This document shows, piece by piece, positions 16,808 through 25,719 of a stretch of 64,000 bases of DNA. Both the position numbers and the translations under genes were made by a program. Positions within the stretch are counted from its first letter, which is position 1, and each line of letters begins with the position of its first letter. The stretch spans positions 337,561-401,560 of the forward strand of contig NZ_AQUY01000002.1 of assembly GCF_000372445.1 (NCBI RefSeq), written 5' to 3'. The DNA is from Corynebacterium ulceribovis DSM 45146. GTDB lineage: Bacteria; Actinomycetota; Actinomycetes; Mycobacteriales; Mycobacteriaceae. The notes under the pieces are model-generated. The model saw only the letters and a list, made by a program, of their open reading frames with translations, searched no databases and was not told where the DNA came from.

Positions 16808-17707
16808 ATGACCTCGCCACAATCACAACCAGAACCGCAATCGCAACCGCAACGCAGCGTCCAAAGTGTGCTCGACACCCTGAAATATTGGCCCGCCGAC
16901 CACATTGCCGCCTCCGTACTGGCGGAACCGGACGCTGATGGCGCCCCGAAGATTGTCGGCGAATTCGGCGACCGACAGCGTCAGTTCCGGTTGATGTCGG
17001 TGACAAAACTGCTGACCACCTGGGCAGTGATGGTTGCGGTTGAAGAAGGCATTTTTGAGCTTGATGACGCAATGGGACCCGAAGGGTCCACTGTCCGGCA
17101 CCTGATGTCGCACGCATCTGGTGTCGCTTTTGGTGAGCCGGTGCAGGAAAAGCCGGTGGAGGAGCGGCGGATCTATTCGTCGGCAGGCATGGACATTGTC
17201 GCGGACGCCATTGCAGCGGAAGCGGGCATGCCGTTTGCGCAGTATCTCGATGAGGCGGTGCTGCAGCCGCTCGGGATGCGCGATACCTACTTGGAAGGCT
17301 CCGCAGGCCATGGGGGAGTGAGCACCGTTGCTGACGTGGAAAAGTTTGCCGCTGAAGTGCTGGAGCCCCAGCTGCTGCACCCCGCAACGGTGCAGGAAGT
17401 TTTCACCGAGCAGTTCCCGGAGCTCGATGGGGTAGTGCCAGGCTACGGCATGATGCGACCGTCACACTGGGGAATTGGGTTTGCCATTTTTGGCGGCGGC
17501 AACGACTTGAAACCAGCCCGGTTGTGGTTTGGGGACAATATGCCTGCCGACGTGGCGGGGCACTTTGGCCAGTCCGGTACTTTCATGTGGCTGCATCAAG
17601 AAACGAAACGAGCCGCGATTGTGTTGACCGACCGGGACTTTGGTCAGTGGGCAAAGCCGCTGTGGTCGAAGTTTAACTTTGAATTGTGGGCCGCGCTGGA
17701 GGGATAA
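16808..17707 (+). CDS. Serine hydrolase of the beta-lactamase/PBP4* family
   Basis: A 299-residue protein with the class C-type beta-lactamase fold: MSVTKLLTTWAVMVAVEEG contains the Ser-x-x-Lys nucleophile, VRHLMSHASGVAF is the usual following block, and YSSAGMDIVADAI corresponds to the Tyr-x-Asn position (here Tyr-Ser-Ser). A Gln/Pro-rich N-terminus replaces a signal peptide, so the protein is probably cytoplasmic and acts on a small ester or peptide rather than on the wall. ATG 16808 is chosen over a GTG at 16784. It is on the same strand as the symporter, 29 bases after it. Confidence 0.88.
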   Translation: MTSPQSQPEPQSQPQRSVQSVLDTLKYWPADHIAASVLAEPDADGAPKIVGEFGDRQRQFRLMSVTKLLTTWAVMVAVEEGIFELDDAMGPEGSTVRHLMSHASGVAFGEPVQEKPVEERRIYSSAGMDIVADAIAAEAGMPFAQYLDEAVLQPLGMRDTYLEGSAGHGGVSTVADVEKFAAEVLEPQLLHPATVQEVFTEQFPELDGVVPGYGMMRPSHWGIGFAIFGGGNDLKPARLWFGDNMPADVAGHFGQSGTFMWLHQETKRAAIVLTDRDFGQWAKPLWSKFNFELWAALEG

Positions 17708-17727
17708 ACCTTCAGCTGGGAGGGCGG

Positions 17728-17753
17728 ACTGAACCTTCAAGTGAAGGTTCAGT
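17728..17753. repeat. Perfect 26-bp palindrome (12-bp arms)
   Basis: ACTGAACCTTCA and its exact reverse complement flank a central AG. There is no T run on either side, so it looks more like a protein-binding site than a terminator. A partial extra copy of ACCTTCA lies at 17708-17714. It is 20 bases after the serine hydrolase stop and about 200 bases before DUF3145. Confidence 0.75.
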
Positions 17754-17959
17754 AAATGGGGGTGTCAAGTGGTAGTTGAGCGTTGATGGCTGCTTCCCCA
17801 ACGGGCACACTAGCCCTAGTAATCAAAGACAGTCACTGCGGGGTGGAACCCGCAACGGCGACTTGATGAGAGTGACGGACCGAGGGCGTTGGGGAAGACG
17901 AACCTCGTCTTACACCGCAGTACGTGTGGCGGTGTCCGCTCATCACAAGGGGCCACAAC
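17754..17959 (+). other. Structured untranslated region before DUF3145
   Basis: No ORF is credible here. Short hairpins are visible: GCGGG...CCCGC near 17839-17856, GACGA-ACC-TCGTC near 17898-17910, and ACCGC...GCGGT near 17921-17940. The ribosome-binding site AAGGGG precedes ATG 17960. I do not recognise a known riboswitch. Confidence 0.35.
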
Positions 17960-18607
17960 ATGACTGATCCCGTTTTCGGGAACCCTGCGGCCGACACTGC
18001 GTCGGTCACAGGACGAGTGTGGATTCACTCCGCACCAGCTGCGCTCTGCCCGCATATCGAGTGGGCATTTGCCGCAGCCAACATCAACGCTGGCAGCGTG
18101 AACGCGCGCGACCGGCGTGTCCGTCCTGCCTGGGGACACCAGGTCGCAGCACCGACAGGTGCTTCGGGTACTTCGAGTACTTCGGGTACTTCGGGGGCCC
18201 CGCACTATTGCTGCGAAGTCGAGCTGCAGTGCTCGGCAGAAGCCGTGCGCGGCCTAGTGGCTAACCTCATGCGGTGGGAAATGCTCACCTTCGAAGTGGG
18301 TATTGATGCGCCGAGCAACGGCATGGGGCAACGGATTTGTGTCACCCCAGAGCTCGGCTACTTCGAAGGCGCCACTGACGAAGTCGGAAATCTACAGGTG
18401 GGGGAGATGCAGCTGCGCTCCATCATGTCCGCCCACGGCCATGACGCAGCCGCGATGAGCACAGCGATTGATGCGGCGCTTGGCGGTCCGTGGGATCGAG
18501 CGCTGGAGCCACTACGAATGGGTGCAGCTGGCTTTAGTCCGGCGGATATCGCCGCGATGTGCCAGCCACAAACTGACACGAGCACGCAGCGACTGCGCGC
18601 AGTTTAG
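17960..18607 (+). CDS. DUF3145 family protein
   Basis: A 215-residue protein of the actinobacterial DUF3145 family, recognised by VWIHSAPAALCPHIEWAF near the N-terminus, then ICVTPELGYFEGATDEVGNLQVGEMQLR and GGPWDRALEPLRMGAAG. The function is unknown in the family. ATG 17960 is preferred (AAGGGG nearby) over a GTG at 17924. Residues about 68-80 come from four 9-bp tandem repeats (Ser/Thr/Gly-rich insert) that look like a local expansion in a loop. It is convergent with the acyl carrier protein gene. Confidence 0.88.
   Translation: MTDPVFGNPAADTASVTGRVWIHSAPAALCPHIEWAFAAANINAGSVNARDRRVRPAWGHQVAAPTGASGTSSTSGTSGAPHYCCEVELQCSAEAVRGLVANLMRWEMLTFEVGIDAPSNGMGQRICVTPELGYFEGATDEVGNLQVGEMQLRSIMSAHGHDAAAMSTAIDAALGGPWDRALEPLRMGAAGFSPADIAAMCQPQTDTSTQRLRAV
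18162..18197 (+). repeat. 9-bp tandem repeat inside DUF3145
   Basis: Four units of CTTCGGGTA (second with A, last ending GGG) keep the reading frame and encode a Gly-Thr-Ser type linker. Confidence 0.85.
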
Positions 18608-18628
18608 TGCGGCAGAGCCGACAAGGCG

Positions 18629-18931
18629 CTACTTGGTGGCAGTGTCGGTGCTGTCGCTGGTTTGCTCTTCGATGTAGGTAGCGACATCATCCAAATCGCG
18701 GAGCTGCTGGATGGCTTCGTCATCAAATCGCACCCCGAAAGCATCCTCGGAGCGTACGGCAAGTTCAACCTTCGACAAGGAATCAATAGCCAACGTCTCA
18801 TCGAAGTCGGCATCCGTCGCAATTTTATCTGCATCCACGCCCGTTGCCGTCGACACGATCTCCAGCAACTTGTCAATAATGCGTTGGCGAGCGGACTTGG
18901 TCGGTTCTGGCTGATCCTGCTGTTCAATCAC
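18629..18931 (-). CDS. acpM: Acyl carrier protein
   Basis: A 100-residue acyl carrier protein. The phosphopantetheine site is in AIDSLSKVELAVRSEDAFGVRF (Ser of DSL), followed by the helix III-IV region DLDDVATYIEE. A charged C-terminal extension (SDSTDTATK) is as in mycobacterial/corynebacterial AcpM-type proteins. GTG 18931 is chosen; the open frame continues upstream into the preceding gene. It begins 5 bases after the stop of the PrpE-like phosphatase gene and is near aceE on the same strand, which suits a role in fatty acid synthesis. Confidence 0.93.
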   Translation of the reverse strand: MIEQQDQPEPTKSARQRIIDKLLEIVSTATGVDADKIATDADFDETLAIDSLSKVELAVRSEDAFGVRFDDEAIQQLRDLDDVATYIEEQTSDSTDTATK

Positions 18932-18936
18932 GGGTT

Positions 18937-19767
18937 TTATCGTACCTGCTCCGCAGCAAAAGGAACGCTTTGCCCCGGCTGGCACACAATTCGTGGCACC
19001 GGAGTAGTGGCATAAGCCTGCCGAGCTGGCACCGACACCACATCCCACTCCGGCCACCGAAACGCAGTCAGCTCACCACCAAAACAGCATGCAGTGTCCA
19101 CACAAATCACACCATTGACGTGCCGCGGTGCCGCCACCGGTGTATGTCCATGCACAACCAGTGGGTGGCCAGAATATTCCTGGGCCCAATCCAGCCGCAC
19201 CGGATAGCCCGTTTCCGTCACCTGCGAACTATCAACCACACCAAATAAGGCTAGTGAACGCTGTTTCTTCGGTTTCAGCTTCGAGAAGAAATCAGGTCGT
19301 GACGCATGCACCACGGCCACGTCGTCAACAAGCAAAATTTCGTACGGAAGCCCATCCAACCAGTCACGGACCTGTTCTTGGAACCGTCGCGGTGTGGCGG
19401 CGAAAAGTGGGGCGGTGACGCCGAAGCTGCCGGAGAGCTTAACGTCATTGCCGTGGAGGAAACGACGGAGTTTGTCATCATGATTGCCGATGACCATCCG
19501 TGCCGAACCGGCCGCGCACATGCCCATGACCAGACGAACGACACCGACGGGGTCAGGGCCGCGATCCACTAAATCACCGAGGAAAACAGCCTGCCGACCG
19601 GGCGGTGCGACAGCGGAAATCGGCACTGAGGCGGAGTCGGCGGCAGAATCGCACGGGCCGAATGTGACGTCGTAGCCGAGTCTGGCCAGCAGCTCGAGGA
19701 GTTCGTCGAGGCAGCCGTGAACATCACCAATAATGTCGAAAGCGGTGACATCCACGGACAACCTCAC
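18937..19767 (-). CDS. PrpE/diadenosine-tetraphosphatase-like metallophosphatase
   Basis: A calcineurin-like phosphoesterase of 276 residues from GTG 19767 (272 from GTG 19755, which has GAGG better placed). All metal-binding motifs are visible: FDIIGDVHGC, VFLGDLVDRGPD, VIGNHDDK and LVVHGHTP. It resembles bacterial Ap4A hydrolase PrpE and the phosphatase part of bacterial polynucleotide kinase-phosphatase (Pnkp). The substrate is uncertain. It lies between aceE and the acyl carrier gene on the minus strand, 38 bases after the aceE stop region. Confidence 0.87.
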   Translation of the reverse strand: MRLSVDVTAFDIIGDVHGCLDELLELLARLGYDVTFGPCDSAADSASVPISAVAPPGRQAVFLGDLVDRGPDPVGVVRLVMGMCAAGSARMVIGNHDDKLRRFLHGNDVKLSGSFGVTAPLFAATPRRFQEQVRDWLDGLPYEILLVDDVAVVHASRPDFFSKLKPKKQRSLALFGVVDSSQVTETGYPVRLDWAQEYSGHPLVVHGHTPVAAPRHVNGVICVDTACCFGGELTAFRWPEWDVVSVPARQAYATTPVPRIVCQPGQSVPFAAEQVR

Positions 19768-19805
19768 AACCTCACTTCGCTCTGCGCTGCCGATACTTAC
19801 TGCAG

Positions 19806-22550
19806 TTAGACAACCGTTGGGTCATCCAACTCGAACTTCTCGGCAGCTTCCTGCGCCACCGACATGTCCAGCTTGCCTTCGCGAGCCAAACCAGACAGCG
19901 CCGCAACCACAACCGACTCCGCATCAATGTTGAAGAATCGGCGGGCCGCCTCACGAGTGTCGGAGAAACCGAAACCGTCCGCACCCAAGGTGGTGTAGTC
20001 GCCCGGCACCCACTGGCGAATCTGCTCTGGCAGGGCCTTCATGAAGTCCGACACTGCAACAAACGGACCAGAGGAGCCTTCCAACTGCTTTGCCACAAAT
20101 GCGGTGCGGTTGTCAGCGCCAGGGTTGCGCAGCTTCTCGGTTTCAATCTCCAGGCCTTCGCGAGCCAGCTCATTCCAGCTGGTGACCGACCACACGGTGG
20201 CAGGGACATCGTATTCGTCGCGCAGAATGTCGCGAGCACGAAGCGCCTGCTGCATGCCGATACCCGACGCCATCAAGTTGACGTGGTTATCGCCTTCAGC
20301 ACGCTCGTAGGCGTAAATACCCTTGAGCAGGCCGTCAACGTCCAAGTCCTCCGGCGCAGGCGGCTGGGGGGTTGGCTCGTTGTAAATGGTCAGGTAGTAG
20401 ATGACGTTTTCGCCGCGGCCTTCGCCGTACATGCGGTCAATGCCCTCGCGGACAATGTACGCAATCTCGTAGGCAAAAGCAGGGTCGTAGGACACCACAC
20501 CCGGGTTAGTCGACGCCAGCACTGGGGAGTGGCCATCCATGTGCTGCAGACCCTCACCGGTCAGGGTGGTGCGGCCGGCGGTAGCGCCCAGCAAGAAACC
20601 ACGCGCCATCTGGTCGGCAGCGGCCCAAATCGAGTCGCCGGTGCGCTGGAAACCGAACATCGAGTAGAAGATGTACAGCGGAATCATGGCCTGGCCGTGG
20701 GTGGCGTAGGACGTACCTGCCGCCATGAACGACGCCATGGAACCGGCCTCCGAAATACCCTCATGCAGAATGTGGCCATCGGTGGCCTCGCGGTAGGACA
20801 ACATCAAGTCGTGGTCCACCGGGGTGTAGTTCTGGCCATGCGGGTTGTAAATCTTCAGTGTTGGGAACCAAGAGTCCATACCGAAGGTGCGGGCCTCATC
20901 CGGGATGATTGGCACGAGACGTTCCTTCAGCTCTGGATCGCGCATCAGGTCCTTGAAGATGCGGACCAGTGCCATCGTGGTGGCCACTTCCTGCTTGCCG
21001 GAACCCTTCAGCGCCGACTTGATGGTCTCCACCTTCGGGACCTGCAGCGGGGTGTATTCCTCGCGGCGAGACGGCAGGAAGCCACCAAGTTCCTTGCGGC
21101 GTTCCATCATGTACTTCAGCTCTGGCGAATCCTTGCCAGGGTGGTAGTACGGTGGCATGGCTGGGTCGGCCTCTAGGACCTCATCGGAAATTGGGATTTC
21201 CTGCTTGTCGCGGAAAGCCTTCAGGTCCTCCAGCGTCAGCTTCTTCATCTGGTGGGTAGCGTTGCGGCCCTCGAAGTTGTGGCCCAAACCGTAACCCTTA
21301 ATGGTGTGCGCCAAAATGACAGTTGGCTGGTCCTTGGTCTCCATGGCGCGCTTGTACGCTGCGTAAATCTTGCGGTAGTCGTGGCCACCGCGGCGCAGGT
21401 TCCAGATATCTTCGTCGGTCATATCTTCGACGAGCTTGGCGGTCTCTGGGGTGCGACCAAAGAAGTGCTCACGGACGTAGGCACCGTCGTTCGCCTTGTA
21501 GGTCTGGAAGTCACCATCCGGGGTGGAGTTCATCAGGTTCACCAGGTGGCCGCCGGTGTCCTTTTCAAACAACACATCCCATTCGCGGCCCCACACCACC
21601 TTGATGACATTCCAGCCGGCACCGCGGAAGAAGGACTCCAGCTCCTGGACAATCTGGGTGTTACCGCGGACTGGGCCATCGAGGCGCTGCAGGTTGCAGT
21701 TGATGACGAAGGTGAGGTTATCCAGGTTGTTCAGCGCAGCCATCTGAATCAGGCCGCGAGATTCTGGCTCATCCATCTCGCCATCGCCGAGGAACGCCCA
21801 CACATGCTGCTCAGAGGTGTCCGTAATGCCACGATCATGCAGGTAGCGGTTGAAACGCGCCTGGTAGATGGCATCCATTGGGCCGAGACCCATCGACACG
21901 GTTGGGAATTCCCAGAAGTCTGGCATGCCGTGCGGGTGCGGGTAGGACGGTAGGCCGCCCTGCTTGCGGGACACTTCTTGACGGAAACCGTCCAGGTCAT
22001 CTTCGCTGAGACGGCCTTCAAGGAATGCGCGGGCGTACATACCTGGAGCGGCGTGACCCTGGTAGAAAATCTGGTCACCGCCACCTGGGTGACCCTTGCC
22101 GCGGAAGAAGTGGTTGAAGCCCACTTCGTACAGCGGGGCAGCGGAAGCGTAGGTGGAGATGTGACCACCGACGCCGATGCCTGGGCGCTGCGCGCGGTGC
22201 ACCATGATGGCGGCGTTCCAGCGCATCCATTTGCGGTAGTGGCGTTCGAGTTCTTCGTCGCCCGGGAAATCCGGCTCCATGTCGGTAGGGATGGTGTTGA
22301 CGTAGTCCGTGCTGGTCAAAGCCGGCAACGGGACGCGCTTTGCGGTGGCGCGTTCCAGCAGGCGCAGCATGAGGTAGCGGCCGCGTTCTGGCGACTTTTC
22401 CTCTAACAGACCGTCGAGAGACTCCATCCATTCCCGGGTTTCATCCGGATCAGAGTCATTCAAATACGATGCGACACCATCGCGGACCAGTGGGTATGGG
22501 CCATCAAGCGAGGCTTCCGGCGCATGACGATCGGTTGTTTCGTCAGACAT
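19806..22550 (-). CDS. aceE: Pyruvate dehydrogenase E1 component (homodimeric)
   Basis: A 914-residue thiamine-diphosphate enzyme that decarboxylates pyruvate in the pyruvate dehydrogenase complex. Visible: [40 protein letters not shown] (ThDP motif starting GDG and ending in N), [28 protein letters not shown], and the C-terminal transketolase-like domain. Length is typical for actinobacteria and E. coli. ATG 22550 with AGGAG upstream. It is alone, without E2/E3, as in Corynebacterium. Confidence 0.97.
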   Translation of the reverse strand: MSDETTDRHAPEASLDGPYPLVRDGVASYLNDSDPDETREWMESLDGLLEEKSPERGRYLMLRLLERATAKRVPLPALTSTDYVNTIPTDMEPDFPGDEELERHYRKWMRWNAAIMVHRAQRPGIGVGGHISTYASAAPLYEVGFNHFFRGKGHPGGGDQIFYQGHAAPGMYARAFLEGRLSEDDLDGFRQEVSRKQGGLPSYPHPHGMPDFWEFPTVSMGLGPMDAIYQARFNRYLHDRGITDTSEQHVWAFLGDGEMDEPESRGLIQMAALNNLDNLTFVINCNLQRLDGPVRGNTQIVQELESFFRGAGWNVIKVVWGREWDVLFEKDTGGHLVNLMNSTPDGDFQTYKANDGAYVREHFFGRTPETAKLVEDMTDEDIWNLRRGGHDYRKIYAAYKRAMETKDQPTVILAHTIKGYGLGHNFEGRNATHQMKKLTLEDLKAFRDKQEIPISDEVLEADPAMPPYYHPGKDSPELKYMMERRKELGGFLPSRREEYTPLQVPKVETIKSALKGSGKQEVATTMALVRIFKDLMRDPELKERLVPIIPDEARTFGMDSWFPTLKIYNPHGQNYTPVDHDLMLSYREATDGHILHEGISEAGSMASFMAAGTSYATHGQAMIPLYIFYSMFGFQRTGDSIWAAADQMARGFLLGATAGRTTLTGEGLQHMDGHSPVLASTNPGVVSYDPAFAYEIAYIVREGIDRMYGEGRGENVIYYLTIYNEPTPQPPAPEDLDVDGLLKGIYAYERAEGDNHVNLMASGIGMQQALRARDILRDEYDVPATVWSVTSWNELAREGLEIETEKLRNPGADNRTAFVAKQLEGSSGPFVAVSDFMKALPEQIRQWVPGDYTTLGADGFGFSDTREAARRFFNIDAESVVVAALSGLAREGKLDMSVAQEAAEKFELDDPTVV

Positions 22551-22831
22551 TAGACTCTCCTAGTTTTGGACGTCGAATAGTTATGTCAAGGATACGTCCA
22601 ATTCGCCGTTTTCCGCAGACACTTCCACCGAAGCAAAGAAGAACCGCTATACCCTCGGGGGTGAACGGAATGTAGCCACCCAGCGGGGGCATTTACACAA
22701 ATGTTGCCTATAAACCAGGTAAACCAGCGATAGATATCCCTAACAGGTAAGGTCTGACACAGTATTGCAAGATTATTCTGCAACCTTGGCAGCAGTCGGC
22801 TGCTGGGGATTTATCTGAAAGGACTTCTGAG
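22551..22831. promoter_or_regulatory. Divergent intergenic region aceE / DUF3052
   Basis: This 281-base region has no gene. It contains the inverted repeats TTGCA...TGCAA (about 22769-22787) and CATTT-ACAC-AAATG (about 22690-22703), either of which might be bound by regulators of aceE. I could not place a confident promoter or a GlxR/RamB site. Confidence 0.3.
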
Positions 22832-23260
22832 GTGGGCGACGCCGCCGGCGCACAAGGCTCTGTGGCACTGGACTATGTGGATACCCTGGGTATTCGCGAA
22901 GGTCAGGTAGTGCAAGAAATTGGTTGGGATGAAGACTGCGACACTGCAATCAGTGAAGCAGTGGAAGATTTCCTCGACACTGACCTGTTGCCCGAAGACA
23001 CCGATGAAGTGGTCGACGTTGTGCTGGCTTGGTGGCGCGAAGAAGACGGTGACCTAGTCGACGGCCTCGTGGACATGATACGCCCGCTGTCCGACAATGG
23101 CCGCATCTGGCTCCTCACCCCAGGTCCGAAGGAATCAGGTGCGTTGGACCACGCCGTCATCCAGGAATCCGCGGTGCTTGCAGGGCTGGTTGTTACCACC
23201 ACGAACCTGCTGGGACAGTGGTCAGGGACCTGTTTGGTACAACGGCCAACTAAACGCTAA
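22832..23260 (+). CDS. DUF3052 family protein
   Basis: A 142-residue acidic protein of the actinobacterial DUF3052 family (Rv2239c type): ALDYVDTLGIREGQVVQEIGWDEDCD, ...VLAWWREEDGDLVDGLVDM and WLLTPGPKESGALDH. Start is GTG 22832 with AAAGGA 8 bases upstream. It is divergent from aceE, as in mycobacteria. No enzymatic motifs are visible; the fold resembles regulators of cofactor binding but the function is unknown. tRNA-Val follows 45 bases later. Confidence 0.9.
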   Translation: MGDAAGAQGSVALDYVDTLGIREGQVVQEIGWDEDCDTAISEAVEDFLDTDLLPEDTDEVVDVVLAWWREEDGDLVDGLVDMIRPLSDNGRIWLLTPGPKESGALDHAVIQESAVLAGLVVTTTNLLGQWSGTCLVQRPTKR

Positions 23261-23305
23261 GATAACCCAAGTGCTTAACGCCGCAATAGCGGTGCAGTGG
23301 CACGG

Positions 23306-23377
23306 GCGGGAATAGCTCAGCGGTAGAGCTCTGGTTTTACACACCAGCGGTCGGGGGTTCGAAACCCTCTTCCCGCA
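23306..23377 (+). tRNA. tRNA-Val (TAC)
   Basis: Cloverleaf with acceptor GCGGGAA/TTCCCGC, anticodon stem CTGGT/ACCAG with loop TTTACAC (anticodon TAC), and T arm around GGTTCGAAACC. CCA is not encoded. A terminator follows. Confidence 0.97.
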
Positions 23378-23390
23378 CAATCACAAACAC

Positions 23391-23424
23391 AGCCTGACTT
23401 TGGTTTCCCAAAGTCAGGCTTTTT
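23391..23424 (+). terminator. Rho-independent terminator after tRNA-Val
   Basis: Perfect 13-bp stem AGCCTGACTTTGG / CCAAAGTCAGGCT with loop TTTC, then TTTTG. Confidence 0.92.
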
Positions 23425-23452
23425 GTTTGGCTTGCTCAGGTTTAGCGCACGA

Positions 23453-24925
23453 TTATATTTCGTGCGTTGCTGCCTCCGCGCCGACCGCAATCTTTCGGTC
23501 CGCCGCCGCCAGTAGGCGCGCGTCATGGCTTGCCACTAGGACAGCCCCTTGCGCCGCGTATTCCCGAAGCAAACCAATAACCGCTGCGGCATTTTCGTCA
23601 TCCAATGCTGCAGTCGGCTCATCACACAGCAGAATCGGTCGCCGGCGCAGTAGCTCCGCTGCGACGCACACCCGTTGGCGCTGGCCACCGGACAATTCGT
23701 CGGGCAAGCTACCTTCTAAACCAGTGATTCGTAGGGCAGCCATGAGCTCCGCGATCTCGGGGTCGCGTGCGCCGCTGCGCCGTAGTAACTGCCCGACGCG
23801 TACCGACGGATTCAACGCCAGTTCCGTTTCCTGCGGGATCCACGCAAACTGTCGTCGCAGCCGCGCAGTCCGCTGCCGCAACTGCCACGGAACACTGTCC
23901 CCATTGACCATGAGAGTTCCCGACACCGATTGCTGTCCCACCAGCCCTGCGATTGCCTGCAACACCGAGGTCTTCCCGGCACCAGAGGCGCCCGTTAAGG
24001 CCACGAGCTCGCCGACCCCGACGTCAAAGCCCAATTCGTCAAAAAGCATCCTTGTGGAGCGCATCACCTGTAGCTTGGCTACCTGCAGTAGGGGCGGTGG
24101 TGCTGTTGAGCTTTCGGGGGCAACGGGTGTGCTCCCCAGCGGCGTCGATGGTGCAGGCCGAGGCGAAGACTGGCAAGGCGAAGGTCGCCGAGGTGAACGG
24201 CGCTGGGTTGGCGGCGACAACTCAGATGTGCCGTCGGCAGTCAGGCGAACAACCCGGTCAGCGAGCGCATATGCTGCAGCCGTGTCATGAGTAATAACCA
24301 GGCCAGTGGCCCCCGCACTCTTCAGCCCCGCCGACACAGCCGCAAGCACCCGCCGTTTCGCCTCGGCATCGATGCCCGCCGTCGGCTCGTCGATGATGAG
24401 CAGCTCAGATTGCGCGACAATGCCGGCCGCAATCCCCACACGGCGACGTTGCCCGCCGGACAATTCCGCCGGGAACCTATCGAGCAGCTCCAGCTCCGCC
24501 GGCAACCCCAGCTCCATGAGCAGCGCCAACGCCGCAGAATCAGACGGCGCTTCGACCCCGGCCAGCTGGGCCCGATGCCGTAGAAGCTGCCGCACCCGCT
24601 GGTTCGGCGGTAGCGCCGCGCCAGGGTCTTGGTCAATGAAGCAACACCGACGCCGAAACTGCCGCAACTGCTGAGGCCGCAGCGCGAACGGGTCGATCCC
24701 GCCGACCTGCACGGAGCCGGCCACATGAGCCAAACCGGGCGGCATATGCCCCAAAAGCATCCGCGCAAGCGTCGACTTCCCGACCCCGGACATGCCAAGC
24801 AAAGCGACCGTTTCCCCAGGCTGGATGGATAAGGTGCCGTGCGTAAACAGTGCGGGTCGGTGTGCTGCTTGGTGACGCGAACCTGCCGGACGCACTGTCA
24901 CATTTGATAGCTCAACGTGCATCAT
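23453..24925 (-). CDS. Fused double ATP-binding protein of a Dpp/Nik-type ABC importer
   Basis: A 490-residue protein with two ABC ATPase domains in one chain (DppD-DppF type). N-terminal domain: LLGMSGVGKSTLARML (Walker A), LSGGQRRRVGIAAGI (signature), LLIIDEPTAGID (Walker B). C-terminal domain: LTGASGAGKTSVLQAI, LSGGQRQRVCVAAELL, LLCDEPTAALDD. A Pro/Ser-rich linker joins them (about 238-285). ATG 24925 overlaps the upstream permease stop by 4 bases (ATGA) with AGGAG 7 bases upstream. It powers import with the two permeases and lipoprotein encoded upstream. Confidence 0.94.
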   Translation of the reverse strand: MMHVELSNVTVRPAGSRHQAAHRPALFTHGTLSIQPGETVALLGMSGVGKSTLARMLLGHMPPGLAHVAGSVQVGGIDPFALRPQQLRQFRRRCCFIDQDPGAALPPNQRVRQLLRHRAQLAGVEAPSDSAALALLMELGLPAELELLDRFPAELSGGQRRRVGIAAGIVAQSELLIIDEPTAGIDAEAKRRVLAAVSAGLKSAGATGLVITHDTAAAYALADRVVRLTADGTSELSPPTQRRSPRRPSPCQSSPRPAPSTPLGSTPVAPESSTAPPPLLQVAKLQVMRSTRMLFDELGFDVGVGELVALTGASGAGKTSVLQAIAGLVGQQSVSGTLMVNGDSVPWQLRQRTARLRRQFAWIPQETELALNPSVRVGQLLRRSGARDPEIAELMAALRITGLEGSLPDELSGGQRQRVCVAAELLRRRPILLCDEPTAALDDENAAAVIGLLREYAAQGAVLVASHDARLLAAADRKIAVGAEAATHEI

Positions 24926-25719
24926 CGGTGTTCTCCTGTCCACAAGTCCAACAGCAGTGCTGGCGGAGCCGTGAGCGCACCGATGGCCAACACCGGAGCG
25001 GCAACCGCCCACACATTCAGATCAATCCCCGCTAGGCCTGCAGCAGCTAACGCCGCCCACGTCTGACCACCGTTTCCGCTGCTAGCACCCAGAAAGGACA
25101 CAGTTGCGGTGATGAACACAATGGCGACGAAACGCACCCCCACATCGGCAACCAATGGGCGGCGCATCGCTGGAAGTACTTCCCGAACCACAATTGTTGG
25201 CCAACTATCACCTGTGACCCGGGCCCGGGCAACAAAACCCGACGCCAACACTGACTCAGCTGCTGCGCCTAAAAACTTGGCAGACTGTGGCAACGCCATC
25301 ACCACTGCAACCACAGCAATCGCCGTGAAATTCGCCTGTGTCGCAGTGATGGTGGCAAGTAGCAGGATCATCCCCGGGATGACCAGCACAATTTCCAAAC
25401 CTGAATGCAGCACAGGGCGTAACCACGGCACAGCGGCGGACAGTAACCCAAGCAGGAACCCGAGGGACGTTGCCGCGAGGGCTGCGATTGCTGGGGGAAT
25501 CAGCAAAGCGGCGTTGCCGGACAGCAGCTGAGCAAGCAGGTCGCGGCCTAATCGGTCAGTGCCGAAGATGTGTGCCGCAGTCGGCTCGTCGAAAGGGCGT
25601 GCAACTGGGGTGGCGGGGTCCGGTAAACCCAACCATCCGGAAATAGCGGGGCCCAGCACCGCAGCGGTTATCGCGCTCGCCCAGATGAAGACAAGCAGCC
25701 AGGTGGCAACCCTTTTCAT
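24922..25719 (-). CDS. ABC importer permease, DppC/NikC-like
   Basis: A 265-residue permease with five to six membrane segments. The opening GPAISGWLG...HIFGTDRLGRDLLAQLL is the usual DppC/NikC motif (GTDxLGRD) and ...ARVTGDSWPTIVVREVLP is the EAA loop that contacts the ATPase. ATG 25719 overlaps the DppB-like stop by 4 bases. It is short compared with the usual approximately 280-300 residues of DppC, having a reduced N-terminus. It forms one operon with the genes on either side. Confidence 0.93.
   Translation of the reverse strand: MKRVATWLLVFIWASAITAAVLGPAISGWLGLPDPATPVARPFDEPTAAHIFGTDRLGRDLLAQLLSGNAALLIPPAIAALAATSLGFLLGLLSAAVPWLRPVLHSGLEIVLVIPGMILLLATITATQANFTAIAVVAVVMALPQSAKFLGAAAESVLASGFVARARVTGDSWPTIVVREVLPAMRRPLVADVGVRFVAIVFITATVSFLGASSGNGGQTWAALAAAGLAGIDLNVWAVAAPVLAIGALTAPPALLLDLWTGEHR

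Noticed and set aside
20283-21176. Plus-strand 297-residue frame opposite aceE
   Set aside because: Antisense to a well-recognised enzyme gene; the length reflects codon bias.
22690-22703. GlxR (cAMP-receptor) site upstream of aceE
   Set aside because: CATTT-ACAC-AAATG does not match TGTGA-N6-TCACA closely enough.
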